A DNA stretch of 12,598 nucleotides from an uncultured Flavobacteriales bacterium (GCA_903899795.1 CAIUKX010000442.1:1-12598); one strand, 5' to 3'. Positions 1 through 8,458 are shown, counted from the first letter of the stretch. Program-made: numbers and translations. Notes: a model not told the origin generated them from the sequence alone.

Positions 1-2
1 CT

Positions 3-50
3 ACTGTGTGTTTGAATGTGGAAAATGAAGTTAAAAAGCTTGATATTTAG
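3..50 (+). CDS. Possible C-terminal end of a rightward gene
   Basis: One plus-strand frame is open from the window edge to a TAG at 48-50 and encodes about 15 residues ending in EVKKLDI. It would converge on secA and end just before the terminator hairpin at 69-90, which is a sensible layout. So short an open stretch can easily arise by chance, and no family can be assigned. Confidence 0.3.
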   Translation, partial: TVCLNVENEVKKLDI

Positions 51-61
51 AATTTTTAGTC

Positions 62-90
62 AAAAAAAAAACTACCCCTAAGGGTAGTTT
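62..90 (-). terminator. Rho-independent terminator of secA
   Basis: A perfect 9-bp inverted repeat (69-77 with 82-90, arms AAACTACCC and GGGTAGTTT, four-base loop CTAA) is followed on the minus strand by a T run (62-68 read in reverse). It lies 27 bases past the secA stop codon. On the plus strand the hairpin is followed by only three T and then mixed sequence, so its main action should be on leftward transcripts. Confidence 0.85.
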
Positions 91-116
91 GTAGATAAAG
101 TATATTATTTCACAGT

Positions 117-3100
117 TTATTTACCGTGGCATTGTTTGTATTTTTTACCACTTCCGCAAGGGCATAGATCATTTCTTCCCACTTTAGGTTCAGCAACTAC
201 AGGCTGCTGTCTTTCCACTTGTTGATAAGAATTTTGCATAGCTTGGTCATATCCTTCACTTCCTTGGAATTGAGGTACCCTTGTTGTATTAGAGTTAGAA
301 CGTTCTTTACCGGCTGGAGCTTGTTGATTGGTCTGAGCTTTGGAATAATTATCCTGTTTCGCCAACGACTTGTTTGTACTTTCGATTTCTTCAGCTTCCG
401 GAAGATCCAACTGCATAAGTAACTCAGTAGTCTCTCTGTTCAAGCGTTGAAGCATGTTTTTGAACAAGTCAAAAGATTCTAATTTGTAAACCAATAAAGG
501 ATCTTTTTGTTCGTAGGTAGCATTGTTAACTGCTGAACGCAGATCATCCATTTCTCTTAAATGTTCCTTCCATTCGTTGTCGATCATGCCAAGTGTTACA
601 CTTTTTTCGTATTCTTTGGCAATTTCTATTCCATTGGATTTGTAAGCTGCTTCAATGTTTACTTCAACACGAATTTCTTTACGTCCATCTGTTAAAGGGA
701 AAACGATGTTCTTGAACTGGTTGTTCGGTGATTCGAAAATGTGTTGAATCTGAGGTAAAACTTTAGCTGTTATTCTTTCGTTTTTACGTCTGTAATGAGC
801 AACGACTTCGTCGTACACTTTTTCAGTTAACGCTGTTTTATCAATTGTTTGGTATTCCGCTTGATCAACAGGTGATTGAACACCTAAAATACGTAACAAA
901 TCCATTTCAAATTCTTCGAAACCACTTCCACCGCCATGTTGTAAAACAATTGACTCTGCAAGATCGTAGAACATATTGTCCGTATCTAAATCCAAACGGT
1001 CACCGAATAGTGCATTGTGACGTTTTTTGTAGATGGCTTTACGTTGCGCATTCATTACGTCATCATATTCAAGTAAACGTTTACGCATTCCGAAGTTATT
1101 TTCCTCCACTTTTTTCTGTGCTCTTTCAATGGATTTTGAAACCATACTATGGGTAATTACTTCCCCCTCTTTTAGTCCCATTCTATCCATCAATTTCGCA
1201 ATTCTTTCAGAACCAAACTTACGCATTAAATCATCTTCGAGACATACGAAGAATTGAGATGAACCCGGGTCACCTTGACGACCTGAACGACCTCTTAACT
1301 GTCTGTCTACACGACGTGAATCATGTCTTTCAGTACCAATGATCGCCAAACCACCTTTTTCTTTAACACCTTCACCTAATTTGATGTCTGTTCCACGACC
1401 CGCCATATTGGTAGCGATTGTTACAGCGCCTGATTTACCGGCATTTGCAACAATTTCAGCTTCTTGCTGGTGGTATTTTGCATTTAATACCTGGTGAGCA
1501 ATTCCTTTCATTTTGAGCATTCTACTCAATAATTCTGAAATTTCAACAGTTGTTGTTCCAACCAATACAGGTCTTCCTTCTGCAACTAATCGCTCGATTT
1601 CCTCTATAACAGCTGTGTATTTTTCACGAGCTGACTTGAAGACGAAATCGTTTTGATCTTTACGAATTACGGATCGATTGGTAGGAATTACTACAACATC
1701 TAATTTGTAGATGTCCCAGAATTCTTTTGCTTCAGTCTCCGCAGTTCCAGTCATACCACATAATTTGTGGTACATACGGAAGTAGTTTTGAAGGGTGATC
1801 GTAGCGTACGTTTGTGTAGCATCTTCTACTGTAACGTTTTCTTTCGCTTCAATTGCCTGGTGAAGTCCATCGGAGTATCGACGTCCTTCCATTACACGAC
1901 CTGTTTGTTCATCGACCAGTTTAATTTTTCCATCCATAATGATGTACTCAACTTCTTTTTCGAAGAGTGAATAGGCTTTTAATAATTGGGTTACAGAGTG
2001 AATTCGTTCGGATTTGATACTGTACTCACGAATTAATTCGTCTTTGCTTTCCTGGAATTTATCTTTTTCAAGTCCTTGTTTCTGAAGATTAGCAATTTCA
2101 AGACCGATATCCGGCATGACAAAGAAATCCTTATCATCCGAACCGGAAATCAACTCAATTCCTTTATCTGTTAATTCAATTGTATTGTTTTTTTCGTCAA
2201 TCACAAAGAAAAGTTCTTTGTCGATTTTCTTCATGTTTTTACTTTGATCCTGCATGTAGAAATTTTCTACTTTTTGCAAATGAGAACGGATTCCTGGTTC
2301 AGAAAGGAACTTGATCAATGCTTTGTTTTTCGGAAGACCTCTATGAGCTCTCAACAAGGCAATTCCTCCATCGTCCAACATTTGTTTTGCATCTTTTTTG
2401 TCTTCAACAGGGGTGTTGATGACAGTCAGCAATTTTTTAGCATCCGCCAAGCATTGATTAACATATTGTCTTTGTGCAGCAACAATTGTTTCCACACGTG
2501 GTTTTAACTGGTGAAATTCGTGTTCGTTTCCACGGGGAGTTGGTCCTGAAATGATCAATGGTGTTCTTGCATCATCGATCAAAACTGAATCGACCTCATC
2601 GACGATCGCGAAATGGTGTTTTTGTTGAACAAGGTCTTCAATGCTTCCTGCCATATTGTCACGCAGGTAGTCGAAACCAAATTCATTATTGGTTCCAAAG
2701 GTAATGTCTGCTAAATATGCTTCACGTCTTTCAGGAGAATTTGGACGGTGTTTATCAATACAGTCTACTTTTAAACCATGAAATTGATACAAAGGTCCCA
2801 TCCATTCAGAGTCACGTTTTGCCAAATAATCGTTGACAGTTACAAGGTGAACCCCTTTTCCTGCAAGTGCATTCAGGTATACAGGAAGTGTTGCAACCAA
2901 GGTTTTTCCTTCCCCGGTCTGCATTTCTGAAATATTTCCTCGGTGTAGTACGGCTCCCCCCATTAACTGAACATCGTAGTGAACCATTTTCCACTCTACT
3001 TCAGCACCGGCAGCTGTCCATTTGTTGTGCCAGATAGCTTTGTCTCCGTCGAAAGTAATTCCGTCTTTTTTTGCAGCTAAATCACGGTCAAATTGTTGAG

Positions 3101-3494
3101 ATGTGACAACCAATTGTCCATTTTCTGCCCATCTGCGAGCAGTTTCTTTGATAACCGCAAATGCTTCCGGTAAGATGCTTTCCAGAATTTCTTCAATTTT
3201 CTCATCAACACTTTTAGACAGTTTATCTAATTTTTCGAAGATCGCTTCTTTATCGTATATTGGGGTTGCAGGATCGTTCGCTTTTTCATTTAAAGCGGTG
3301 ATTTCATTTTCCAATGTTTGGATTCCTTCTTTTACAAGATTTTGAAAATAAGGAGTTTTTGCACGTAATTCGTCGTCTGATAAGGATTGAAATTTTGCTG
3401 CAAATTCGAGCGTTTTGTCGATAATTGGTTGGTAGGTTTTGCGGTCTTTTGCCGATTTATCACCAAATAATTTTTTTAAAATACCTTGTATCAT
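117..3494 (-). CDS. secA: Preprotein translocase ATPase SecA
   Basis: SecA is the motor ATPase that drives unfolded preproteins through the SecYEG channel at the inner membrane. The 1125-residue protein is complete. The Walker A motif TGEGKT is at 193-198, the DEVD Walker B box at 299-302, the GMTGTA motif at 580-585, and the motif VI segment LRGRSGRQGDPG at 733-744. The C-terminal zinc-binding tail CPCGSGKKYKQCHGK keeps C1111, C1113, C1122 and H1123, which bind zinc and contact SecB or lipid in studied homologues. Compared with E. coli SecA (901 residues, from memory) it has extra sequence at about 62-104, 120-170 and 326-425, and it lacks the E. coli segment after the GRGTDI motif. I believe longer SecA proteins are usual in Bacteroidota. 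A Gln/Asn/Ser-rich linker (about 1040-1100) precedes the zinc tail. The start is set by the typical N-terminus MIQGILKKLFG. It is transcribed alone, divergently from guaA. Confidence 0.98.
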   Translation of the reverse strand: MIQGILKKLFGDKSAKDRKTYQPIIDKTLEFAAKFQSLSDDELRAKTPYFQNLVKEGIQTLENEITALNEKANDPATPIYDKEAIFEKLDKLSKSVDEKIEEILESILPEAFAVIKETARRWAENGQLVVTSQQFDRDLAAKKDGITFDGDKAIWHNKWTAAGAEVEWKMVHYDVQLMGGAVLHRGNISEMQTGEGKTLVATLPVYLNALAGKGVHLVTVNDYLAKRDSEWMGPLYQFHGLKVDCIDKHRPNSPERREAYLADITFGTNNEFGFDYLRDNMAGSIEDLVQQKHHFAIVDEVDSVLIDDARTPLIISGPTPRGNEHEFHQLKPRVETIVAAQRQYVNQCLADAKKLLTVINTPVEDKKDAKQMLDDGGIALLRAHRGLPKNKALIKFLSEPGIRSHLQKVENFYMQDQSKNMKKIDKELFFVIDEKNNTIELTDKGIELISGSDDKDFFVMPDIGLEIANLQKQGLEKDKFQESKDELIREYSIKSERIHSVTQLLKAYSLFEKEVEYIIMDGKIKLVDEQTGRVMEGRRYSDGLHQAIEAKENVTVEDATQTYATITLQNYFRMYHKLCGMTGTAETEAKEFWDIYKLDVVVIPTNRSVIRKDQNDFVFKSAREKYTAVIEEIERLVAEGRPVLVGTTTVEISELLSRMLKMKGIAHQVLNAKYHQQEAEIVANAGKSGAVTIATNMAGRGTDIKLGEGVKEKGGLAIIGTERHDSRRVDRQLRGRSGRQGDPGSSQFFVCLEDDLMRKFGSERIAKLMDRMGLKEGEVITHSMVSKSIERAQKKVEENNFGMRKRLLEYDDVMNAQRKAIYKKRHNALFGDRLDLDTDNMFYDLAESIVLQHGGGSGFEEFEMDLLRILGVQSPVDQAEYQTIDKTALTEKVYDEVVAHYRRKNERITAKVLPQIQHIFESPNNQFKNIVFPLTDGRKEIRVEVNIEAAYKSNGIEIAKEYEKSVTLGMIDNEWKEHLREMDDLRSAVNNATYEQKDPLLVYKLESFDLFKNMLQRLNRETTELLMQLDLPEAEEIESTNKSLAKQDNYSKAQTNQQAPAGKERSNSNTTRVPQFQGSEGYDQAMQNSYQQVERQQPVVAEPKVGRNDLCPCGSGKKYKQCHGK

Positions 3495-3520
3495 GTCCGT
3501 ATTACAGTTTTTAAGAGGTC

Positions 3521-3556
3521 CAAAAATAACGTAAATTCTGATAGTTTGTATTCAAA
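3521..3556 (-). promoter_or_regulatory. Putative secA promoter (Bacteroidota type)
   Basis: Read on the minus strand, TATTTTTG (3528 down to 3521) matches the Bacteroidota -7 consensus TAnnTTTG. A TTTG (3556-3553) lies 24 bases upstream as a -33 candidate, slightly farther than the usual spacing of about 17-23. Transcription would start roughly 20 bases before the secA ATG. The -7 match is convincing; the -33 assignment is weak. Confidence 0.45.
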
Positions 3557-3857
3557 ATATCAGGTTTAATTTCTTCGGTTTCGTCTAAAACTGTTCCAAT
3601 ATTTTTTTTGAGTCAAATTGTCAGTCGATTACGGACTTTAGAGTTGTTCTTGTGATTTTGTTGTTTGAACTATAAGAAACTGTATAAATTTATTGTGATT
3701 TCCATATTTTAAGTCTTTTCCGCTCAAAATCCTTTAAGTTTTTAAGGAATAAAAATCCATTATTACTGAAAAACTTGCATTTTTTGAACGAAAAATTCAA
3801 TAAAATCTGTTTATCAAATAAATTTAGACAGTTTCTAAAAGTTTTCTTTTGGATCAA

Positions 3858-3887
3858 TTTGGTAAATAGATATTCATAGTATCTTTG
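3858..3887 (+). promoter_or_regulatory. Putative guaA promoter (Bacteroidota type)
   Basis: TTTG at 3858-3861 and TATCTTTG at 3880-3887 are separated by 18 bases, a good match to the -33 TTTG and -7 TAnnTTTG signals. The -7 box ends only four bases before the guaA ATG at 3892, so the transcript should begin at or within a few bases of the start codon, leaving little or no leader. Confidence 0.7.
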
Positions 3888-3891
3888 TGGC

Positions 3892-5424
3892 ATGAAAGAA
3901 ATGATCCTTATCCTCGATTTTGGCTCACAGTATACGCAATTGATTGCCCGCCGTGTGAGAGAACTGAATGTTTATTGTGAAATTCATCCTTGGAATAAAG
4001 TTCCGGAATTGGATGCTTCCATCAAAGGTGTTATTTTATCCGGAAGTCCTTTTTCGACACGTGATGAAAATGCCCCGCGGCCTGATTTAAGTGAAATCAA
4101 AGGTAAATTGCCATTATTGGGAGTTTGTTTCGGAGCGCAATATTTGTCCAATAACTACGGTGGAGAGGTTTTACCCTCTACAATTCGTGAGTACGGAAGA
4201 GCAAATCTTTCTTTTGTGGATCAAAGTCATGAATTAACAAAAGGAATGACAAATGGGTCACAAGTCTGGATGTCGCACGGTGATACGATCAAAAAAGTAC
4301 CCTCACATTACGAAATTATTGCCAGTACAACAGATGTTGAAGTTGCTGGATATCATATTCAAGGAGAGCAAACGTATGGAATTCAATTTCATCCTGAAGT
4401 ATATCATTCGTTGGAAGGTACTGTTCTTTTAAAGAATTATATTGTTGACATTTGTCAATGTACCCAAAACTGGACCCCTGATTCATTCGTAGAATCAACG
4501 GTAAGTGATTTGCAGGCGAAATTAGGTGATGACAAAGTGATTTTAGGTTTATCGGGAGGAGTTGATTCTTCCGTAGCAGCGGTATTGTTACATAAAGCGA
4601 TTGGGGTGAACCTTCATTGTATTTTTGTGGATAATGGGTTACTTCGTAAGAATGAATACCAATCGGTTTTGGATTCTTACAAAGGAATGGGGTTGAATGT
4701 AAAAGGTGTTGATGCTTCCGCTAAATTTTATGCCGCATTGAGTGGTCTGACAGATCCTGAATTGAAGCGAAAAGCCATTGGTAAGGTGTTTGTTGATGTT
4801 TTTGATGAAGAATCAAAATTGGTTGAAAATGAGAAATGGTTGGGACAAGGAACAATTTATCCGGATGTGATTGAATCGGTTTCTGTAAATGGAGGACCGT
4901 CTCAAACCATTAAATCTCACCACAATGTAGGTGGATTGCCGGATTATATGAAATTACAGGTGGTTGAGCCTTTACGATTATTGTTCAAGGATGAGGTCAG
5001 AAGAGTGGGGAAATCGATGGGAATTGATCCGTTGATTTTAGGTAGACATCCATTCCCGGGACCAGGTTTAGGAATTCGTATTTTAGGAGAAGTGACGGCT
5101 GAAAAAGTTAGAATTCTGCAGGAAGTTGATCACATTTTTATTTCAGGATTGAAAGAAGATGGATTGTATAATGATGTTTGGCAGGCCGGAGCAATTTTTC
5201 TTCCGGTTCAATCAGTAGGAGTTATGGGAGATGAAAGGACCTACGAAAATGCTGTAGCATTGAGAGCGGTGAGTTCAACCGATGGAATGACAGCAGATTG
5301 GTGTCACCTGCCGTATGAGTTTTTGGCAAAAATTTCAAATAAAATTATCAATCAGGTGAAAGGAATTAATCGTGTAACATACGATATCAGTTCCAAACCA
5401 CCAGCAACGATTGAATGGGAATAA
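3892..5424 (+). CDS. guaA: GMP synthase (glutamine-hydrolysing)
   Basis: GuaA converts XMP to GMP with ATP and glutamine, the last step of de novo guanine nucleotide synthesis in the cytosol. All parts are present in 510 residues. The class I glutamine amidotransferase domain (about 4-190) has its nucleophile in GVCFGAQ (C79) and the His-Glu pair in FHPEV (H167, E169). The ATP pyrophosphatase domain has the P-loop SGGVDSS at 221-227. The C-terminal dimerisation domain has HPFPGPGLGIR (386-396) and ends in the typical KPPATIEWE. Length is normal for the family. ATG at 3892 gives MKEMILILDFG, while many homologues begin close to the second Met (codon 4, base 3901). With the promoter immediately upstream, either start would be leaderless or nearly so. 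No terminator follows, so some read-through into the LysM gene is possible. Confidence 0.98.
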   Translation: MKEMILILDFGSQYTQLIARRVRELNVYCEIHPWNKVPELDASIKGVILSGSPFSTRDENAPRPDLSEIKGKLPLLGVCFGAQYLSNNYGGEVLPSTIREYGRANLSFVDQSHELTKGMTNGSQVWMSHGDTIKKVPSHYEIIASTTDVEVAGYHIQGEQTYGIQFHPEVYHSLEGTVLLKNYIVDICQCTQNWTPDSFVESTVSDLQAKLGDDKVILGLSGGVDSSVAAVLLHKAIGVNLHCIFVDNGLLRKNEYQSVLDSYKGMGLNVKGVDASAKFYAALSGLTDPELKRKAIGKVFVDVFDEESKLVENEKWLGQGTIYPDVIESVSVNGGPSQTIKSHHNVGGLPDYMKLQVVEPLRLLFKDEVRRVGKSMGIDPLILGRHPFPGPGLGIRILGEVTAEKVRILQEVDHIFISGLKEDGLYNDVWQAGAIFLPVQSVGVMGDERTYENAVALRAVSSTDGMTADWCHLPYEFLAKISNKIINQVKGINRVTYDISSKPPATIEWE

Positions 5425-5429
5425 TTGTG

Positions 5430-5459
5430 TTGATGTTGAATTTTGAATGATTAATTTTG
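5430..5459 (+). promoter_or_regulatory. Possible promoter for the LysM-hemF pair
   Basis: TTG at 5430-5432 and TAATTTTG at 5452-5459 are separated by 19 bases and fit the TTG/TAnnTTTG pattern. The -7 box lies in two imperfect tandem copies of a TTTTGAAT-containing stretch (about 5440-5465), and such AT-rich sequence produces chance matches. If used, the leader of about 65 bases would contain the palindrome at 5474-5499. Confidence 0.3.
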
Positions 5460-5473
5460 AATATTAAAATGCG

Positions 5474-5499
5474 TAGGGATAGCTCACGAGCTGTCCGTA
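5474..5499. repeat. REP-like imperfect palindrome
   Basis: GGATAGCT (5477-5484) pairs with AGCTGTCC (5489-5496) around a CACG loop, with one G-T wobble. The stem extends by TA/TA beyond a G-G mismatch. A second AGGGATA (5511-5517) repeats the AGGGATA of the left arm (5475-5481). The element is more GC-rich than its surroundings and lies in the spacer after guaA. It resembles dispersed REP-type palindromes as I remember them from Bacteroidota genomes. No T run follows, so it is a poor terminator. Copy number in the genome cannot be judged here. Confidence 0.5.
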
Positions 5500-5529
5500 A
5501 CAAAATATGCAGGGATAAAAAAATAAAAA

Positions 5530-7326
5530 ATGAAATATTGGATAATTGCCATTTTTTTATTGAGTTCCATTCAGTTGTTTGCGCAGCCGAAGCATGCGGA
5601 AATTGAAGAAAAGGATGGTAAAAAGTATTATGTGCACATTGTTCAGGATGGAAATTCATTGTGGGGGATTCACGTTTTGTACAACACCGATGTTGAAGAT
5701 ATAGTTGCGACCAATCCAGGTGTTGAAAATGGAATTAAGTCCGGACAGAAAATTTTGATTCCTGTAAAAGAGGAGTTGAAAAAGGGAGAAATAGCGGATG
5801 TTGTTATTTCGCCGGAAAATCCTGTCGAACCTAAAATTATCAAGCACGTTGTACAGTCGAAAGAAACCTTGTTTGGAATTTCCAAAAAATACAGTGTTAC
5901 CGTTGATGAAATCATCAAGGCGAATCCAGGTACAGAAAATGGTGTAAAGGTTGGACAGGAACTAGTAATTCCAGGTGGTACGATGCCGGTACCAGTGGTA
6001 GTTGATCCCAACAGGCCGAAATCGAACAAGGATATTAAAATCAGTTTTACAGATACGATCATTGAGCATATTGTTTTGCCTCATGAAACGATTTATAGTA
6101 TCTCCAAACGCTTCATGGTTCCTGTAGAGGATTTGAAGTCTGTAAACGGTTTGAGAAACAATAAAATCCGTAACGGAGATTTAATCAAAATACCGGTTCG
6201 GAAGGAAAAAATTCAGAAGGTTGAAATTCGTCAGGTGAAACCTGTTGAAGTGAAGAAAGTAGATTCAACGTTTATTTTTAAACGGAAAAAGGAATATGAA
6301 ATTTCCATTTTACTGCCTTTCTTTTTAGACAAGGGAGCTGGTTATTCGGCTACTGTCTCTGATTTATCTACAGAATTTTACATGGGAGCTCAATTGGCAA
6401 TCGATTCTTTAGAAAAAGCAGGATTGAGAGCAACGATTCGGATTTATGATTCGCAAAACGATACGATGTCCCTCAAAGCAATACTCAAGAAAAGCGATTT
6501 TCAAGATGTTGACATGGTGATAGGTCCTTTGTTTCCAGATAAAATGAATGTGGTAGCGAGGTGGTGCGAAGATCATAAGGTGAAATACATTTGTCCGGTG
6601 GCTGTTAATTCGGATATCCTCAAAGGAAATCCTTACGTCTTTTCAGCTATTCCATCAGATGTGACTTTGATTGAAGGTGCTGCCAAGTATTTGTTGAATA
6701 AAGGAGGGAATGATCAGAATATTTTGGTAAAACCTGTTTCACAAAAGGATTTGATATTGTACGAACGTTTTCGGATGGCTTATATGAATTTACCTTTCAA
6801 AGGCACTCGACCGAAATTGATTGAAACCAATTTGCAGGATTTCAAGACATTTATCAAAAAAGGAGGAAGTACATTCTTTGTTGTGCCAACCACAGATGAA
6901 GCTACAGCCACCAAATTCATGAATGCGTTATTTTCGGTGACAAATAATCAAAATGATATGGTTTCAGTATTCGGTACCAAAGATTGGATGCAGTTTGACG
7001 GAATCAACGAATCATACAAAAACAAATTTAATTTCCATTTTTCAGCTCCGAATGATTTCAATTATTCGTATGATTCAATGAAAAATCTAGCGAGAAAATA
7101 CAGGAAAAATTACGGAGCAGATATGACGAAAATGGCTGTTCAAGGCTATGATGTGATGCTTTATTTCTGTCTCAAATACCTTTTGGAAAAAAATCCTTCG
7201 ACTGGAGTGATGAGTAACTTTAAAATGGTTCAAAGAGGAACAGGTAATGGTTATGAAAATAACAATTGCTTTATCATGAAGCAGGAAGATTTTGAACTGA
7301 TCAAATTAGCAGAAACATATGAATAA
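5530..7326 (+). CDS. Secreted LysM and PBP1-fold protein
   Basis: This 598-residue protein should be exported and bind the cell wall. Residues 1-19 form a Sec signal peptide (hydrophobic 4-17, then LFAQ). Three LysM domains follow at about 34-79, 104-148 and 178-222; the first two share the pattern NPG.ENG(I/V)K.GQ..(I/L)(V/L)IP. LysM domains bind N-acetylglucosamine-containing glycans such as peptidoglycan. A charged Lys/Val linker (223-250) leads to a region from about 255 to the end that resembles the type 1 periplasmic-binding fold of branched-chain amino acid receptors (YEISILLPFFLD, then MGAQLAIDSL, then MVIGPLFPDKM). Proteins of this architecture are common in Bacteroidota and have no established ligand that I know of. 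It has no ABC permease partner here, so a sensory or wall-linked role seems more likely than transport. Its last 8 bases overlap hemF, suggesting translational coupling. Confidence 0.88.
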   Translation: MKYWIIAIFLLSSIQLFAQPKHAEIEEKDGKKYYVHIVQDGNSLWGIHVLYNTDVEDIVATNPGVENGIKSGQKILIPVKEELKKGEIADVVISPENPVEPKIIKHVVQSKETLFGISKKYSVTVDEIIKANPGTENGVKVGQELVIPGGTMPVPVVVDPNRPKSNKDIKISFTDTIIEHIVLPHETIYSISKRFMVPVEDLKSVNGLRNNKIRNGDLIKIPVRKEKIQKVEIRQVKPVEVKKVDSTFIFKRKKEYEISILLPFFLDKGAGYSATVSDLSTEFYMGAQLAIDSLEKAGLRATIRIYDSQNDTMSLKAILKKSDFQDVDMVIGPLFPDKMNVVARWCEDHKVKYICPVAVNSDILKGNPYVFSAIPSDVTLIEGAAKYLLNKGGNDQNILVKPVSQKDLILYERFRMAYMNLPFKGTRPKLIETNLQDFKTFIKKGGSTFFVVPTTDEATATKFMNALFSVTNNQNDMVSVFGTKDWMQFDGINESYKNKFNFHFSAPNDFNYSYDSMKNLARKYRKNYGADMTKMAVQGYDVMLYFCLKYLLEKNPSTGVMSNFKMVQRGTGNGYENNNCFIMKQEDFELIKLAETYE

Positions 7327-8221
7327 AGAATTCATAGCAAATGAAATGAAAGCCTTACAGGCGAGGATTTGTGAACGTTTGGAAGGTGTTGATGGAATTG
7401 CTCGGTTCATTGAAGATGAATGGGTACGTGAAGAAGGTGGTGGCGGCCGAACCAGAATCATCCGCAATGGTGGATTGTTGGAGAAAGGTGGTGTGGCGTT
7501 TTCGGCTGTACACGGTCCTGTTTCTGATGTCATGAAGAAGCAATTGGGATTGAATGGAAATGAATTTTTTGCCACAGGTGTTTCCATCGTATTACATCCA
7601 CATAGTCCGCATGTACCTATTATTCATATGAATGTTCGCTATTTTGAGTTGGACAGCGGAACCTTTTGGTTTGGAGGAGGAATAGATTTGACTCCCCATT
7701 ACATAATTCCTTCACAGGCAAAAATGTTTCATGAGGGATTAAAGAAAATTTGCGACAAATACAATCTAGAATTGTATGAAAAATTCAAAATTTGGGCAGA
7801 TGATTATTTTTTCATTCCTCACAGAAATGAAACAAGGGGAATAGGTGGAATCTTTTTTGATCACCAAACGGAAGAATCAGGGTTGTCAAAAGAGGAGTTA
7901 TTCCATTTTTGCATTGAATTGGGAGATAATTTTGTGAATTTATACAATCAACAAGCTGAATTAGGAAGAAATCTTCCAGTGACAGCTGAGGAATTGGAAT
8001 GGAGGAACATACGCAGAGGACGTTATGTCGAATTTAATTTGGTGCACGACAGAGGAACTAAATTCGGGTTGTTTTCTGGCGGTCGTACCGAATCGATTTT
8101 AATGAGTTTGCCAGCCACAGCTAATTGGGAGTATAATCTTCAGCCTGAAAAGGAATCGAGAGAAGCTAAGACCTTGAGTTTACTACAAAAAGGAGTGAAT
8201 TGGGTGGAGGGGAACCTTTAA
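7319..8221 (+). CDS. hemF: Oxygen-dependent coproporphyrinogen III oxidase
   Basis: HemF oxidatively decarboxylates two propionates of coproporphyrinogen III to vinyl groups, giving protoporphyrinogen IX, and uses O2; it acts in the cytosol in haem synthesis. At 300 residues it has normal bacterial length. Family signatures are continuous: GGGGRTRII (40-48), FFATGVSIVLHPHSPHVPI (83-101), IHMNVRYFE (102-110), WFGGGIDLTPHY (117-128), FIPHRNETRGIGGIFFD (165-181) and RRGRYVEFNLVHDRGTKFG (232-250). The conserved histidines H93, H103, H127 and H168 are present. The ATG lies inside the last codons of the LysM gene (8-base overlap, ATGAATAA), with no clear ribosome binding site, so expression is probably coupled to the upstream gene. 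An oxygen-dependent enzyme implies an aerobic or microaerobic host. Confidence 0.97.
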   Translation: MNKEFIANEMKALQARICERLEGVDGIARFIEDEWVREEGGGGRTRIIRNGGLLEKGGVAFSAVHGPVSDVMKKQLGLNGNEFFATGVSIVLHPHSPHVPIIHMNVRYFELDSGTFWFGGGIDLTPHYIIPSQAKMFHEGLKKICDKYNLELYEKFKIWADDYFFIPHRNETRGIGGIFFDHQTEESGLSKEELFHFCIELGDNFVNLYNQQAELGRNLPVTAEELEWRNIRRGRYVEFNLVHDRGTKFGLFSGGRTESILMSLPATANWEYNLQPEKESREAKTLSLLQKGVNWVEGNL

Positions 8222-8458
8222 AAGCTTACTTGCCATCGTTAAAATTTACGAGTGTAAACTCCGGATTAAAATTTGACTTTCGCCTCGATAATTGAACTTA
8301 TAAAAGTCCTGTTGTCATTTATTAAAGATTTTGCAGATTGTTTATTTAAATAAATCCAGTGGGGTTGGATGTATTCAAATGTTAAATTTGAAATTTTAAC
8401 ATTTTTATTGGTGAATTAGTAATATTTTCATGAAGTTAAATGTAAAAACATTAAAATT
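8222..8458. other. Spacer after hemF with small repeats
   Basis: No gene is supported in these 237 bases. They contain TTAAAATTT twice (8239-8247 and 8266-8274, 27 bases apart) with a small hairpin TTTAC/GTAAA at 8245-8258 between them. A second inverted repeat, GTTAAA/TTTAAC (8381-8400), precedes a short T-rich stretch. Neither is a good terminator. No clean TAnnTTTG box was found before the next gene at 8459. Confidence 0.5.

Larger units (their letters stand above)
3495..3891. other. Divergent secA-guaA intergenic region
   Basis: This 397-base, very AT-rich spacer has no supported gene. It contains the outward-facing promoters of secA (right next to 3494) and guaA (just before 3892). A minus-strand open frame runs through part of it (3690-3893), but it is Lys/Phe/Asn/Leu-rich as expected from AT-rich non-coding DNA and it covers the guaA promoter. 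I see no riboswitch-like structure or tRNA; the only other structure is a weak TTGAA/TTCAA inverted repeat near 3784-3800. Confidence 0.7.

Noticed and set aside
845..1156. Plus-strand open frames inside secA
   Set aside because: They are antisense to an unmistakable, complete SecA and have no family features; the same applies to the other frames at 219-422, 1033-1257, 1767-1970, 2244-2507 and 3103-3345.
3784..3800. TTGAA/TTCAA inverted repeat as an operator in the divergent spacer
   Set aside because: Five base pairs around a seven-base loop in such AT-rich DNA is expected by chance, and it lies far from both promoters.
3690..3893. Minus-strand open frame of 67 codons in the secA-guaA spacer
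   Set aside because: It is Lys/Phe/Asn/Leu-rich as expected from AT-rich DNA, overlaps the guaA promoter, and shows no recognisable motif.
5670..6062. Minus-strand open frame of 130 codons opposite the LysM gene
   Set aside because: It is the mirror of the repeated LysM coding sequence and has no independent support.
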